A stretch of 5,817 nucleotides of DNA, taken from contig CAYPAS010000058.1 in NCBI GenBank assembly GCA_964408785.1, positions 1 through 5,817 on the forward strand, in the 5' to 3' direction. The stretch comes from UBA12465 sp964408785. GTDB lineage: Bacteria > Patescibacteriota > Patescibacteriia > Patescibacteriales > UBA12465. The notes beneath the pieces were generated by a model. It did no database searches, was not told the DNA's origin, and saw only the letters and a program-made list of their open reading frames with translations. This document shows positions 1-5,812 of the stretch, piece after piece (the first letter of the stretch is position 1; every line of letters starts with the position of its first letter). Position numbers and translations under genes: made by a program.

Positions 1-1
1 T

Positions 2-805
2 ATCGAGGTCTTTCTCAACAGCATCCATGCCTCGGAGAGAACAGGCATACTCGTTCTGGACGACGAGGATCGGATACTCGCTTCGAGCGCTGTCATGAAG
101 GATCTCGCGGCCAGAGATATCATTCCCCTGTCCCCCTTCAGCGAACTTGAAAGCAGTCCCCTGTCCTTCCTCTTCGATGCCCGGCAGGCGGAGGGCCGGG
201 TATCCGTGAACGGCGAACATCTCGTCTGGAAGCGCGTGTGGAACACGCCCGGTTCCAGGCGGTATCAGCTCATCATAACTGCCCCGGCAGCGGATTTCCT
301 CGACCATTTCCCTCTCCTGCAAAAGCGGGTCGTCGGTGTTTCGGCCCTTCTTCTTCTCCTTGTTATGCCTCTTGTTTTCATCGTCAGCCGCTCTATGAGC
401 CGTTTCCTGGAGGTTCTCGCGGCGGACGCCAGGCGGATTCAGAACTTCGACTTTGCGGGGCGCATCCCCGATTCCTCTCCGATCATCGAATTCGAGGAGC
501 TCGCCCGGGCCTTTCTGCTGATGAAGGAGACCCTCTCAGCCAGGACGAGGGCCCTTGAGGTTTCAGGTCAGAAGCTCGAACGGATCGTACAGTTAGGCAT
601 CGCCATGTCCGCGGAGAGTGATACTGAACGCCTGCTCGAGCTCATCCTCCAGGGAGCCAAGGAAATCTCACACGCCGACGGGGGATCGCTCTACCTCAAG
701 GAGGAGGGCGAGTCCCTCGAATTCAGGATTGTCATCAACGAAAGCCTCGGAATCTACCAGGGGGGCTTGAGCGGACACCCCATTGTCATGCCCTCGGTGC
801 CCCTG
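2..805 (+). CDS. Membrane sensor protein with HAMP-like linker and GAF domain, fragment truncated at both ends
   Basis: The reading frame is open from position 2, so the ATG at 95 is internal and the true start lies upstream. Numbering codons from position 2, residues 1 to about 105 look like the end of an extracytoplasmic sensing domain (GILVLDDEDRILASS is typical of Cache-like sensors). About 110-129 is a leucine/valine-rich membrane helix (nt 329-385). About 130-180 is a HAMP-like linker (RRIQNFDFAGRI followed by an EFEELARAF helix). From about 200 a GAF domain begins (DGGSLYLKEEGESLEFRI, then SLGIYQGG and MPSVPL). In homologues this GAF form precedes a nucleotide cyclase, HD-GYP phosphodiesterase or similar output domain, so a role in cyclic-nucleotide signalling is plausible but unproven. 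The GAF stops being recognisable at about 805. The frame stays open to a stop at 1076-1078, but that tail is only the antisense of rseP and frr. Base composition and strand differ from everything downstream. Confidence 0.72.
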
Positions 806-811
806 AGCCGC
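799..811. other. Probable chimeric join between two unrelated genomes
   Basis: On the plus strand the GAF domain is recognisable up to the VPL codons ending at 805. On the minus strand RseP is recognisable down to GFPPRL, whose Arg and Leu codons lie at 810-808 and 807-805. Two genes of different families on opposite strands therefore both lose their remainder within a few bases. G+C drops from about 60% to about 40% across the point. This pattern fits a misassembled or chimeric contig; a real recombination junction is the less likely alternative. No repeat, integrase site or insertion-sequence end is visible at the join. Confidence 0.8.
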
Positions 812-939
812 GGCGGAAAACCGAAACCGAATTCTTCCGCTTTGACGCCGAGGCGTCTGGCCGTCAAAAAATGTCCTAATTCATGGACAAAAACTAAGAC
901 GGAAAGAACGGCGACAAAGATTATAATAGTGAAAAACAT
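799..939 (-). CDS. rseP: RseP-type site-2 intramembrane zinc metalloprotease, N-terminal fragment
   Basis: This is the first 45-47 residues of a peptidase family M50 protease, which cuts membrane-embedded regulators or leftover signal peptides inside the lipid bilayer. Residues 2-18 form the first membrane helix and run into the zinc-binding HELGH motif (residues 19-23, with Glu20 the catalytic base). Next come the conserved TARRLGVKAEEFGFGFPPRL residues. The family is usually 350-450 residues, with PDZ domain(s) and a second zinc-ligand motif (N/LDG) near the C terminus; all of that is missing because the contig switches to foreign DNA. The open frame continues to a stop at 754-756, but its last 14 or so residues come from the sensor-gene segment and resemble nothing in RseP. 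The ATG follows the frr stop by 6 nt with no Shine-Dalgarno motif, so translation probably depends on coupling with frr. Family assignment is firm; the gene is incomplete because of the join, not necessarily in the organism. Confidence 0.85.
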
Positions 940-945
940 AGGACT

Positions 946-1500
946 TTATATTTCCATTATGTCTTTTTCCTTGCGGTCGCGGATATCTTTTAGCTCTTCA
1001 TTTTTCTTAGCGGAAAATTCATCCAATTCCTTAATAAAACGGAATTTATCATCCTCGCTGATTTCTTTATCAGCTTGAGCCTTTTCAATCGTGGTCTTTA
1101 TTCCTTCCCGGTCGCCACGAAGCATTATACGGACTTTTTCCATTTTTTCATTTAATTTCTTTACCAAATCCTTGCGATTCTCTTCGGTTAGCGGCGGAAC
1201 GGTCAAGCGAATCTTATCACCTTCGTTAACAACGCCTAAACCTAAATTAGCTTCAATAATCGCCTTTTCGATGCTTTTTATCACTCCTTTATCCCAAGGG
1301 GAAACAGTGATGCTGCGAGTATCGGAAACGGCGATATTGCCGACGGCGTTAAGAGGATTCATTATTCCATAAGCCTCAACCTGAACGCTATCTAAAACTG
1401 AAGGATTGGCGCGACCGGTTCGCAAAGAAGCGATGTCGCGACGAAAGAATTCTAGATGATTGATAAAATCATTCTGTTTTTCTTGTAAGTACTGGTTCAT
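946..1500 (-). CDS. frr: Ribosome recycling factor
   Basis: Ribosome recycling factor binds the post-termination ribosome in the cytoplasm and, with EF-G, splits it into subunits for a new round of translation. The protein has 184 residues, against about 185 for the family. The signature LRTGRANPSVLD lies at 26-37, the hinge-proximal PPLTEENRKDL at 102-112, and KEISEDD at 145-151 in the last long helix; the C terminus ends in EKDIMEI, as is usual. By hand alignment Arg128 (in LRGD) matches E. coli Arg132, a conserved ribosome-contacting residue, while the position of E. coli Arg129 is Ile here. About three extra residues lie between that region and KEISEDD. The helical bundle is residues 1-30 plus about 105-184, with the beta/alpha domain between. 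The start ATG follows the lipoprotein stop by 25 AT-rich bases with no clear Shine-Dalgarno. In many bacteria frr follows pyrH/tsf/rpsB; here it sits between a lipoprotein gene and rseP. Confidence 0.97.
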   Translation of the reverse strand: MNQYLQEKQNDFINHLEFFRRDIASLRTGRANPSVLDSVQVEAYGIMNPLNAVGNIAVSDTRSITVSPWDKGVIKSIEKAIIEANLGLGVVNEGDKIRLTVPPLTEENRKDLVKKLNEKMEKVRIMLRGDREGIKTTIEKAQADKEISEDDKFRFIKELDEFSAKKNEELKDIRDRKEKDIMEI

Positions 1501-1525
1501 ATTTTTATAAGATTAATTTATTCAC

Positions 1526-2626
1526 TTAACGTTTTATCGTTCCTAAATACATGACATTGGGTGTTTGCGGATCAATAAGTAATTCTCTTCCCGCCCGCTT
1601 AGTCGGCAGCTTATTAGTTTTCCAGCTAACCCCGGCGTCAGAAGAGCGATAGAAAGTAGTGTCAGTAACATAATAAATATCATTGCTATCACTAGGATTT
1701 ACCGCGATTGCGTTAATAGTGGCGCCATTTTCTGGCGGAATCAAATCTAAGGTTTCCCAGCTTATGCCGTTATCGGGCGAACGCAAAATCATTTTTTCGC
1801 TAGCCAAGAAAATCGTGCCGTCTTTCGGACTAATTATCAAATCACGGAAACTTGAACCGATATTCATATCACCGATAACATCATCAAGATCCAGCCAATT
1901 ATCTACGTTAAAATTAGTTTCGATATTTTCTGAATTACTAGGATTGGTCTGAGAATTGGAAGTGAAACTATAAATTTCATTATTAGTCGTGGCCACAAAA
2001 ATCAAACGGCTATCTAATGGTGAAATTATCAAACGATAAATACCCTTGCCCAAACGTTGGATAGTGCGCCAATCTTCCCCGCCATCAATACTTTTTATTA
2101 TTTCGCCGCGAGAAGTGCCGATATAAATATTCCGAGAATTCTGCTGATCGACGGCGATGGTGTTAACGCTCACCCGACCGTCATTATCAAAATAAACCTG
2201 CTTCCAAGTTCTAGTACAGTCATCAGAGCGATAAAGGCGATTGGCTAAGGCCGCGTAAACTACGCATTTATCACGAGGATCGACTTTAACATCGCTGATA
2301 GTCGCCTGCGGTAAAGCGGCAACCTGGTTCCAGCCCTTAGTCGCGTTATAAGTATAAAAAAGGCCGCGATCAAAAGTCGCTAGATAAAGAGCCAAATGAT
2401 CTTGCGGATCAAATGACATCAAATTAACATTAACCTCCCCGATTGATTGCGCTCGCCCATTAGTACTTGGAATACTAGCAACAGAACGCCAGCTTTCACC
2501 GCTATTAGTCGACAAGAAAAGACTGCTGTCCGCTGTCTTGGTGCCAACCGTTGCCGAACCGACGGTCAAAGAACAGCCGGAAAGGAACAGGGCGGTTATC
2601 GCGATAATTAATAAATTCTTTTTCAT
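1526..2626 (-). CDS. Lipoprotein with predicted seven-bladed Asp-box (BNR/YCF48/sortilin-like) beta-propeller
   Basis: This 366-aa protein begins with a lipoprotein signal peptide: MKKN, a hydrophobic stretch, then lipobox LSGC with the lipidated Cys at 18. It should be anchored on the outer face of the cytoplasmic membrane. The rest is a beta-propeller. Asp-box motifs of the S-x-D-x-G-x-x-W type occur at 39-46 (STNSGESW), 134-141 (SDDCTRTW), 179-186 (SIDGGEDW), 283-290 (SPDNGISW) and 328-335 (SSDAGVSW). A matching beta-strand motif (hydrophobics, a Pro/Asp turn, then IY-x-AT) occurs seven times, at about 67-84, 110-127, 154-171, 197-213, 260-276, 304-321 and 347-363, which argues for seven blades. 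One blade has lost its Asp box and carries an Asn/Ser-rich insert at about 222-258. The fold resembles sialidase/BNR, YCF48 and Vps10 proteins, but no sialidase catalytic set is evident, so binding or assembly is likelier than catalysis. Ligand and precise role are unknown. Confidence 0.85.
   Translation of the reverse strand: MKKNLLIIAITALFLSGCSLTVGSATVGTKTADSSLFLSTNSGESWRSVASIPSTNGRAQSIGEVNVNLMSFDPQDHLALYLATFDRGLFYTYNATKGWNQVAALPQATISDVKVDPRDKCVVYAALANRLYRSDDCTRTWKQVYFDNDGRVSVNTIAVDQQNSRNIYIGTSRGEIIKSIDGGEDWRTIQRLGKGIYRLIISPLDSRLIFVATTNNEIYSFTSNSQTNPSNSENIETNFNVDNWLDLDDVIGDMNIGSSFRDLIISPKDGTIFLASEKMILRSPDNGISWETLDLIPPENGATINAIAVNPSDSNDIYYVTDTTFYRSSDAGVSWKTNKLPTKRAGRELLIDPQTPNVMYLGTIKR
2576..2626 (-). 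other. Lipoprotein (type II) signal peptide of the propeller protein
   Basis: Residues 1-17 of the lipoprotein have two lysines, a leucine/isoleucine/alanine-rich core and the lipobox L-S-G before Cys18. This predicts lipidation of Cys18 by Lgt and cleavage by signal peptidase II (Lsp). The residue after Cys is Ser; the E. coli Lol rule is not expected to apply if the host has a single membrane. Confidence 0.85.
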
Positions 2627-2642
2627 ATCTATTTATTACAAT

Positions 2643-3623
2643 CTACATATTAATGACAATGTGCTCTAATATCAAGCGGGGGTTAACATTGGCTTCCAGA
2701 TATTCTTTAGCCTGAACGCAAAGCTTTAAATAGGAAGCCAACAAACTGCGGGGATTACCATTACTTCTTTTATCCAAAAAAGCCAAGACATCCTCTAAAG
2801 TTCCCAATAAAGCTGAATGCTGTAAGCGCTCTTTTTCGCCCAAAGAAAGCATAACCAAATCCCTAGACAAACCTTCGGTCATAGCAATCGCCGTTTTCGC
2901 TTCATTATAGGCTTCTTCGCTCCAAGATTGCCCGCCCAACAATTTATCTATCAGGCGGAAGCGAGAGAAAAGATCTAGCTTAGGAATTTCTAACCAAGCG
3001 GCCGCCTTATCGAGATAAGCGCGATAAGCCTCCTGGTCTTCAAGATATTTAACAGCAACTAAGGGACGGCCCAAAGAAATATTAGAAATATCTTTAGCCA
3101 AAGAACGATTAGCACCCTTTTCTTTAATCAAATAATCATAAATGATGCTGGAAGCTACCGGATAAAAATTCAGAACCTGACAGCGGGAAATTATCGTCTT
3201 TGGCAGATTATCTTCACTGCTAACCAAAAGAATTATGACTGCCCCCGGATTAGGTTCTTCTAAAGTCTTGAGTAAGGCATTTTTAGCTTCAATGCTTAAA
3301 AAATCCGCCTTTTTAATAATGCCGATACGAAAACGCCCGGCAAAAGTTCCCAAACTCATTTCTTTGATAAAACCCCTAACCGCCTCTATAGAAATATTTT
3401 TCTTACCTTCTTCTGGTTGCAAGACGGAAAGATCGCTATCAAAGCTGTTTTCCGTCGTCTCTCCCTGTAAATTATGAGCGAAAGCCAAGGCGACCGTCGA
3501 TTTACCTAAATCATCCGGACCGGCAAAAACATAGGCTTGCGCGATTTTATCGTTCTTCAATCCTTTCTTCAAAAAATCTATCGCTTGTCGATTGCCTATT
3601 TCCGGCCAAGAATTTTTAGCCAT
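2643..3623 (-). CDS. holB: DNA polymerase III delta-prime subunit (clamp loader, AAA+)
   Basis: This 326-aa protein belongs to the delta-prime/tau-gamma AAA+ family, whose members load the beta sliding clamp at the replication fork. Motifs in order: a Walker A loop GPDDLGKST (35-43), a Walker B-like strand IGIIKKADFLS (100-110), the family signature NALLKTLEEPNPG (115-127), a sensor 1-like LLVSSED (132-138), and the SRC motif (146-148), whose arginine acts as a finger for a neighbouring subunit. The C-terminal half (about 160-326) is helical, as expected for the lid and collar domains. Two oddities stand out. The acidic Walker B pair is replaced by Lys-Lys, so ATP hydrolysis is unlikely, although Walker A looks intact. 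The four-cysteine zinc module found after Walker A in most relatives is absent; the only cysteines are 148 and 302. Delta-prime is preferred over tau/gamma for these reasons and for length. The ATG follows the surface-protein stop by 2 nt, indicating translational coupling. Confidence 0.9.
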   Translation of the reverse strand: MAKNSWPEIGNRQAIDFLKKGLKNDKIAQAYVFAGPDDLGKSTVALAFAHNLQGETTENSFDSDLSVLQPEEGKKNISIEAVRGFIKEMSLGTFAGRFRIGIIKKADFLSIEAKNALLKTLEEPNPGAVIILLVSSEDNLPKTIISRCQVLNFYPVASSIIYDYLIKEKGANRSLAKDISNISLGRPLVAVKYLEDQEAYRAYLDKAAAWLEIPKLDLFSRFRLIDKLLGGQSWSEEAYNEAKTAIAMTEGLSRDLVMLSLGEKERLQHSALLGTLEDVLAFLDKRSNGNPRSLLASYLKLCVQAKEYLEANVNPRLILEHIVINM

Positions 3624-3625
3624 AA

Positions 3626-5806
3626 TTAAAATTTTAAAGGCGTGTCTTCTTCCATCTTTGCCGCGTTGCTAACGGTTATTGCCACTGTCTGATAGCTCTT
3701 ATTAGCCGCTTTGAAAGCTTTGCCATATTCCAATTTATTCTTAGCTGTATAAACAGCGACGTAATTTCCTGCCGCTAAAGAATAATAAGCGGAGCGATTG
3801 CTAAGCTTTAAAGTGCCGACTAAGCGATCGCGATAATACTTTCCTTGATCATACAAGAGCGAATAAAGCCTAACTGATTCACTGCTTGAAACCGTCTGTC
3901 CTAAGCCGCCAGCCAAAGTAATTCTGGTCATGTTGGCCACCGGATCATAGATATTATTGCGTCCGCCGATTATCCCGATATTCCAAAACATATTCGTCTG
4001 CCCCAAATCATCAACTACTGCTAAAGCATAAACGCCTTGGCGATATTCAAAGCTGAAGCGGCCGGAATTATCTGTCTTGGTCTTAAGAAGTAAATTTCCT
4101 AAAATCCAATTCTTGCCATCAGAAAGCTGTTCATAGAGCCGGACTTCCCTGGCGGTCATTAATTTCTTGCGTCCGTCGCGAACCGTGCCACCGAGGCTGC
4201 TGAAATTATAATTTAAAATATAATCCCTATCAGTCGACATGCGGATATTATACCAAGTCGAAACTACATTGCTTTTATCCTTGCTGGTAATCGCGTAAAT
4301 CCCTGACTGGCCGCTACGGTAAGGATTATAAGCCGCCACATAAACTAATGTCTGGCCATTGCTGTCGGTTTTTAAATTAGCAATCAAATCGCTATCGCTA
4401 ATTACCGGTTTAGAATTAGCGTCAAATCGCTGGGCATACAAAGAAAAGCTGTAATTAGCGCGAACCCGATTCTGGCTATCGCGCAAAGTGATAAGAAGCA
4501 TAGGAATTTGCATCTCAAAATATCTATCACTATCGCAAGCGAATTTGGCGGCATCATAAAACCAAAAATCACCAGAATCACTTTTTTTATCCCAAATCTT
4601 TACCGCATAAGTCTTTAAAGGATCTGGCTTGAAAGTCGGTGAGGCTTGACCGTTAGAATCAAAACTGCCGCTAGCCACCTTCTTGCCCGCCTTTGGCAAA
4701 TTACGATTATCATAATCCTGTTCATAAACTTCATACTTCAAGGAAGCAATCGGTTTGCCAGTAAAAGTCGTTAAATAAAGATAAAGTTTAGAAGTGTTTT
4801 TACAGCCAGTGCTAGATGACCAACGTTGATCAGAGGTCAAAGTCATCGTGCTTCTCTTTCCTTCGGTTACATCGGCATTCCAAAAATATTGATAATTACC
4901 GTTACTGCCCTTAACCGCCAAAACATAAGTATCGGGATTTACTTCGTATTCCCCGTAGTAATCATCTCCGATAGTAAAATTACCAATTTTATCTCCGGCT
5001 ATTGGCATGTTACCGGCGCCCAAATCCTGTTCATAAACTTCGACCTTGGTGCCGCTAGGAAAAGCGCTGCCATACTGGTCCTGCAAACGGACACGCATCA
5101 TGCTTATATAGTAATTAAGGGTATTTAACTGACCATCATAAACACGGATATCTTTTTTAGAAAAAGTCCGGCTATTACGGCTGAATTCTATCGTGTAAAA
5201 ATCACTTAAATCACGATTAAGGGAGCGCAAACTGCCTTGAGGAACATAAAAACGGACCTGACCGCTAGAGCCGGTGCTAGCCGACAACACTTTAACTTTT
5301 TTCTTAGATGTTAATCCGCCACTGCTATCAACTATTTGTGAATACAATGAAATGGTCGTATTGGTTAATTGTTTGCCATCAGCATCGTAAAGACTCAAGG
5401 CTATACCGCTTAAATTAATAACCTTAGTGCTTTCTTCGCCGCAGGAAAATTCGTTGTCATAAAACCAAAAATCGCCATCAGATGAAGTGGAGAGACTGAC
5501 TTTTATGGCGTAAATCGCGGAAAATTCTTTATTAGTCCAAGATAAAGAAGCTTGTCCTAAATTTTCATTGGTGCGGCCACTGGCGTAACTTTTATTAGGC
5601 TTGGATTGGCCGTTGTAATCAGTAGTCTGGTCATAAACTTGTACGGAGGCCTTGGGAATAAGTTTTCCCGAAGAGTCACGGACGACAAAATTTATTTTTG
5701 TCCGCTCCTTACAGACCTCATCCGCCTTAACCGGCTGAATAAGAAAAAAACCAAAAACAGCCGCTAACAGTAAGGCAAATAATAATCTAATCTTTAAATG
5801 TTTCAT
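3626..5806 (-). CDS. Secreted protein of seven tandem beta-sandwich-like repeats, function unknown
   Basis: I do not recognise a named family for this 726-aa protein. A Sec signal peptide (1-28) is followed by seven repeats of about 80-100 residues, at about 36-132, 134-236, 237-324, 336-434, 436-534, 536-632 and 633-712. A typical repeat has an opening strand with a D-x-x-G turn, then V-x-x-Y-x-Q about 20 residues later, a glycine turn (SNGQ or similar), a Tyr-Ala-[IV] strand and an aromatic end such as GDFWFYD or FWN. This pattern suits Ig-like, CNA-B or carboxypeptidase-regulatory beta-sandwiches, hence a stalk, adhesin or cell-wall-like role; this is inference. Its only four cysteines, 32/122 and 335/424, pair within repeats 1 and 4. 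No LPXTG motif, C-terminal membrane helix or S-layer domain is visible; the tail AAKMEEDTPLKF is short and polar. The ATG has the clearest Shine-Dalgarno in the window and the gene probably leads, or sits early in, the operon. Confidence 0.85.
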   Translation of the reverse strand: MKHLKIRLLFALLLAAVFGFFLIQPVKADEVCKERTKINFVVRDSSGKLIPKASVQVYDQTTDYNGQSKPNKSYASGRTNENLGQASLSWTNKEFSAIYAIKVSLSTSSDGDFWFYDNEFSCGEESTKVINLSGIALSLYDADGKQLTNTTISLYSQIVDSSGGLTSKKKVKVLSASTGSSGQVRFYVPQGSLRSLNRDLSDFYTIEFSRNSRTFSKKDIRVYDGQLNTLNYYISMMRVRLQDQYGSAFPSGTKVEVYEQDLGAGNMPIAGDKIGNFTIGDDYYGEYEVNPDTYVLAVKGSNGNYQYFWNADVTEGKRSTMTLTSDQRWSSSTGCKNTSKLYLYLTTFTGKPIASLKYEVYEQDYDNRNLPKAGKKVASGSFDSNGQASPTFKPDPLKTYAVKIWDKKSDSGDFWFYDAAKFACDSDRYFEMQIPMLLITLRDSQNRVRANYSFSLYAQRFDANSKPVISDSDLIANLKTDSNGQTLVYVAAYNPYRSGQSGIYAITSKDKSNVVSTWYNIRMSTDRDYILNYNFSSLGGTVRDGRKKLMTAREVRLYEQLSDGKNWILGNLLLKTKTDNSGRFSFEYRQGVYALAVVDDLGQTNMFWNIGIIGGRNNIYDPVANMTRITLAGGLGQTVSSSESVRLYSLLYDQGKYYRDRLVGTLKLSNRSAYYSLAAGNYVAVYTAKNKLEYGKAFKAANKSYQTVAITVSNAAKMEEDTPLKF
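3671..3910 (-). repeat. Seventh, divergent C-like repeat of the secreted protein
   Basis: Residues about 633-712 keep the VRLYSLLYD strand and a NYVAVYT strand, which align best with the C repeats, but lack the terminal FWN tryptophan and have a shortened middle. The repeat closes the protein, followed by a 14-residue polar tail. Confidence 0.6.
3911..4801 (-). repeat. Second A-B-C triplet of protein repeats in the secreted protein
   Basis: Repeat A' (residues 336-434) again ends in GDFWFYD and holds Cys424, with Cys335 just ahead. Repeat B' (436-534) has SLYAQ and ends NIRM...LNYNFS. Repeat C' (536-632) has RLYEQ and ends YALAV...MFWN...TL. Offsets from the first triplet are 300, 302 and 299 residues. 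At DNA level, 17 bp at 4554-4570 recur exactly at 5457-5473, 903 bp away. Confidence 0.75.
4714..4732 (-). repeat. 19-bp exact direct repeat, copy 1 (partner at 5023-5041)
   Basis: The 19 bases at 4714-4732 are identical to those at 5023-5041, 309 bp apart. On the coding strand both encode the E-V-Y-E-Q-D core strand of repeats 3 and 4. Weaker versions lie near 4126 and 5630. This is internal coding repetition, not a transposon or CRISPR element. Confidence 0.85.
4835..5701 (-). repeat. First A-B-C triplet of protein repeats in the secreted protein
   Basis: Repeat A (residues 36-132) ends in GDFWFYD and holds Cys122, with Cys32 just ahead. Repeat B (134-236) has SLYSQ, a longer loop, and ends DIRV...LNYYIS. 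Repeat C (237-324) has EVYEQD and ends YVLAV...YFWN...TL. Each type matches one in the next triplet better than it matches its immediate neighbours, judged by eye. Confidence 0.75.
5723..5806 (-). other. Sec signal peptide of the repeat protein
   Basis: Residues 1-28 show a basic start (MKHLKIR), a hydrophobic core of about 17 residues (LLFALLLAAVFGFFLI) and a cleavage-type ending V-K-A before Asp29. There is no lipobox cysteine: the first Cys is at 32, after the predicted cut. Signal peptidase I cleavage and export are therefore expected. Confidence 0.88.
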
Positions 5807-5812
5807 ATATTT

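Noticed and set aside
238..558. 106-aa plus-strand open frame
   Set aside because: It is an alternate frame inside the GC-rich sensor gene, with a composition artefact and no recognisable motif.
95..1078. A complete 327-aa plus-strand protein starting at the ATG at 95
   Set aside because: The frame is open upstream to position 2 and clearly coding there, so 95 is internal. Beyond about 805 the translation is only the antisense of rseP and frr and shows no domain.
1091..1372. Plus-strand open frame opposite frr
   Set aside because: Antisense shadow of a firmly identified gene; no start signal or domain.
1683..2248. Plus-strand open frames opposite the propeller lipoprotein
   Set aside because: Antisense shadows of an Asp-box repeat gene; no ribosome site or family resemblance.
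1526..2626. Active sialidase
   Set aside because: Asp boxes are a structural motif; no arginine triad or nucleophile tyrosine pattern could be recognised, and the whole chain is blade repeats.
3235..3477. Plus-strand open frame opposite holB
   Set aside because: Antisense of the Walker B and signature region; no independent support.
4714..5041. Direct repeats as a possible CRISPR or mobile-element trace
   Set aside because: Copies are short, in frame, irregularly spaced and encode the same protein strand motif. They reflect domain duplication.
4826..5128. 100-aa plus-strand open frame opposite the repeat protein
   Set aside because: Antisense shadow of repeat 3; isoleucine-rich composition comes from the complementary codons.
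946..5806. Alternative genetic code with UGA read as glycine, known in some CPR lineages
   Set aside because: All intact minus-strand genes give full-length products under the standard code, with TAA or TAG stops and no in-frame TGA, so there is no evidence for recoding.
3626..5806. LPXTG-type sortase substrate or S-layer protein
   Set aside because: No LPXTG motif, C-terminal hydrophobic helix, basic tail or SLH repeats are present.
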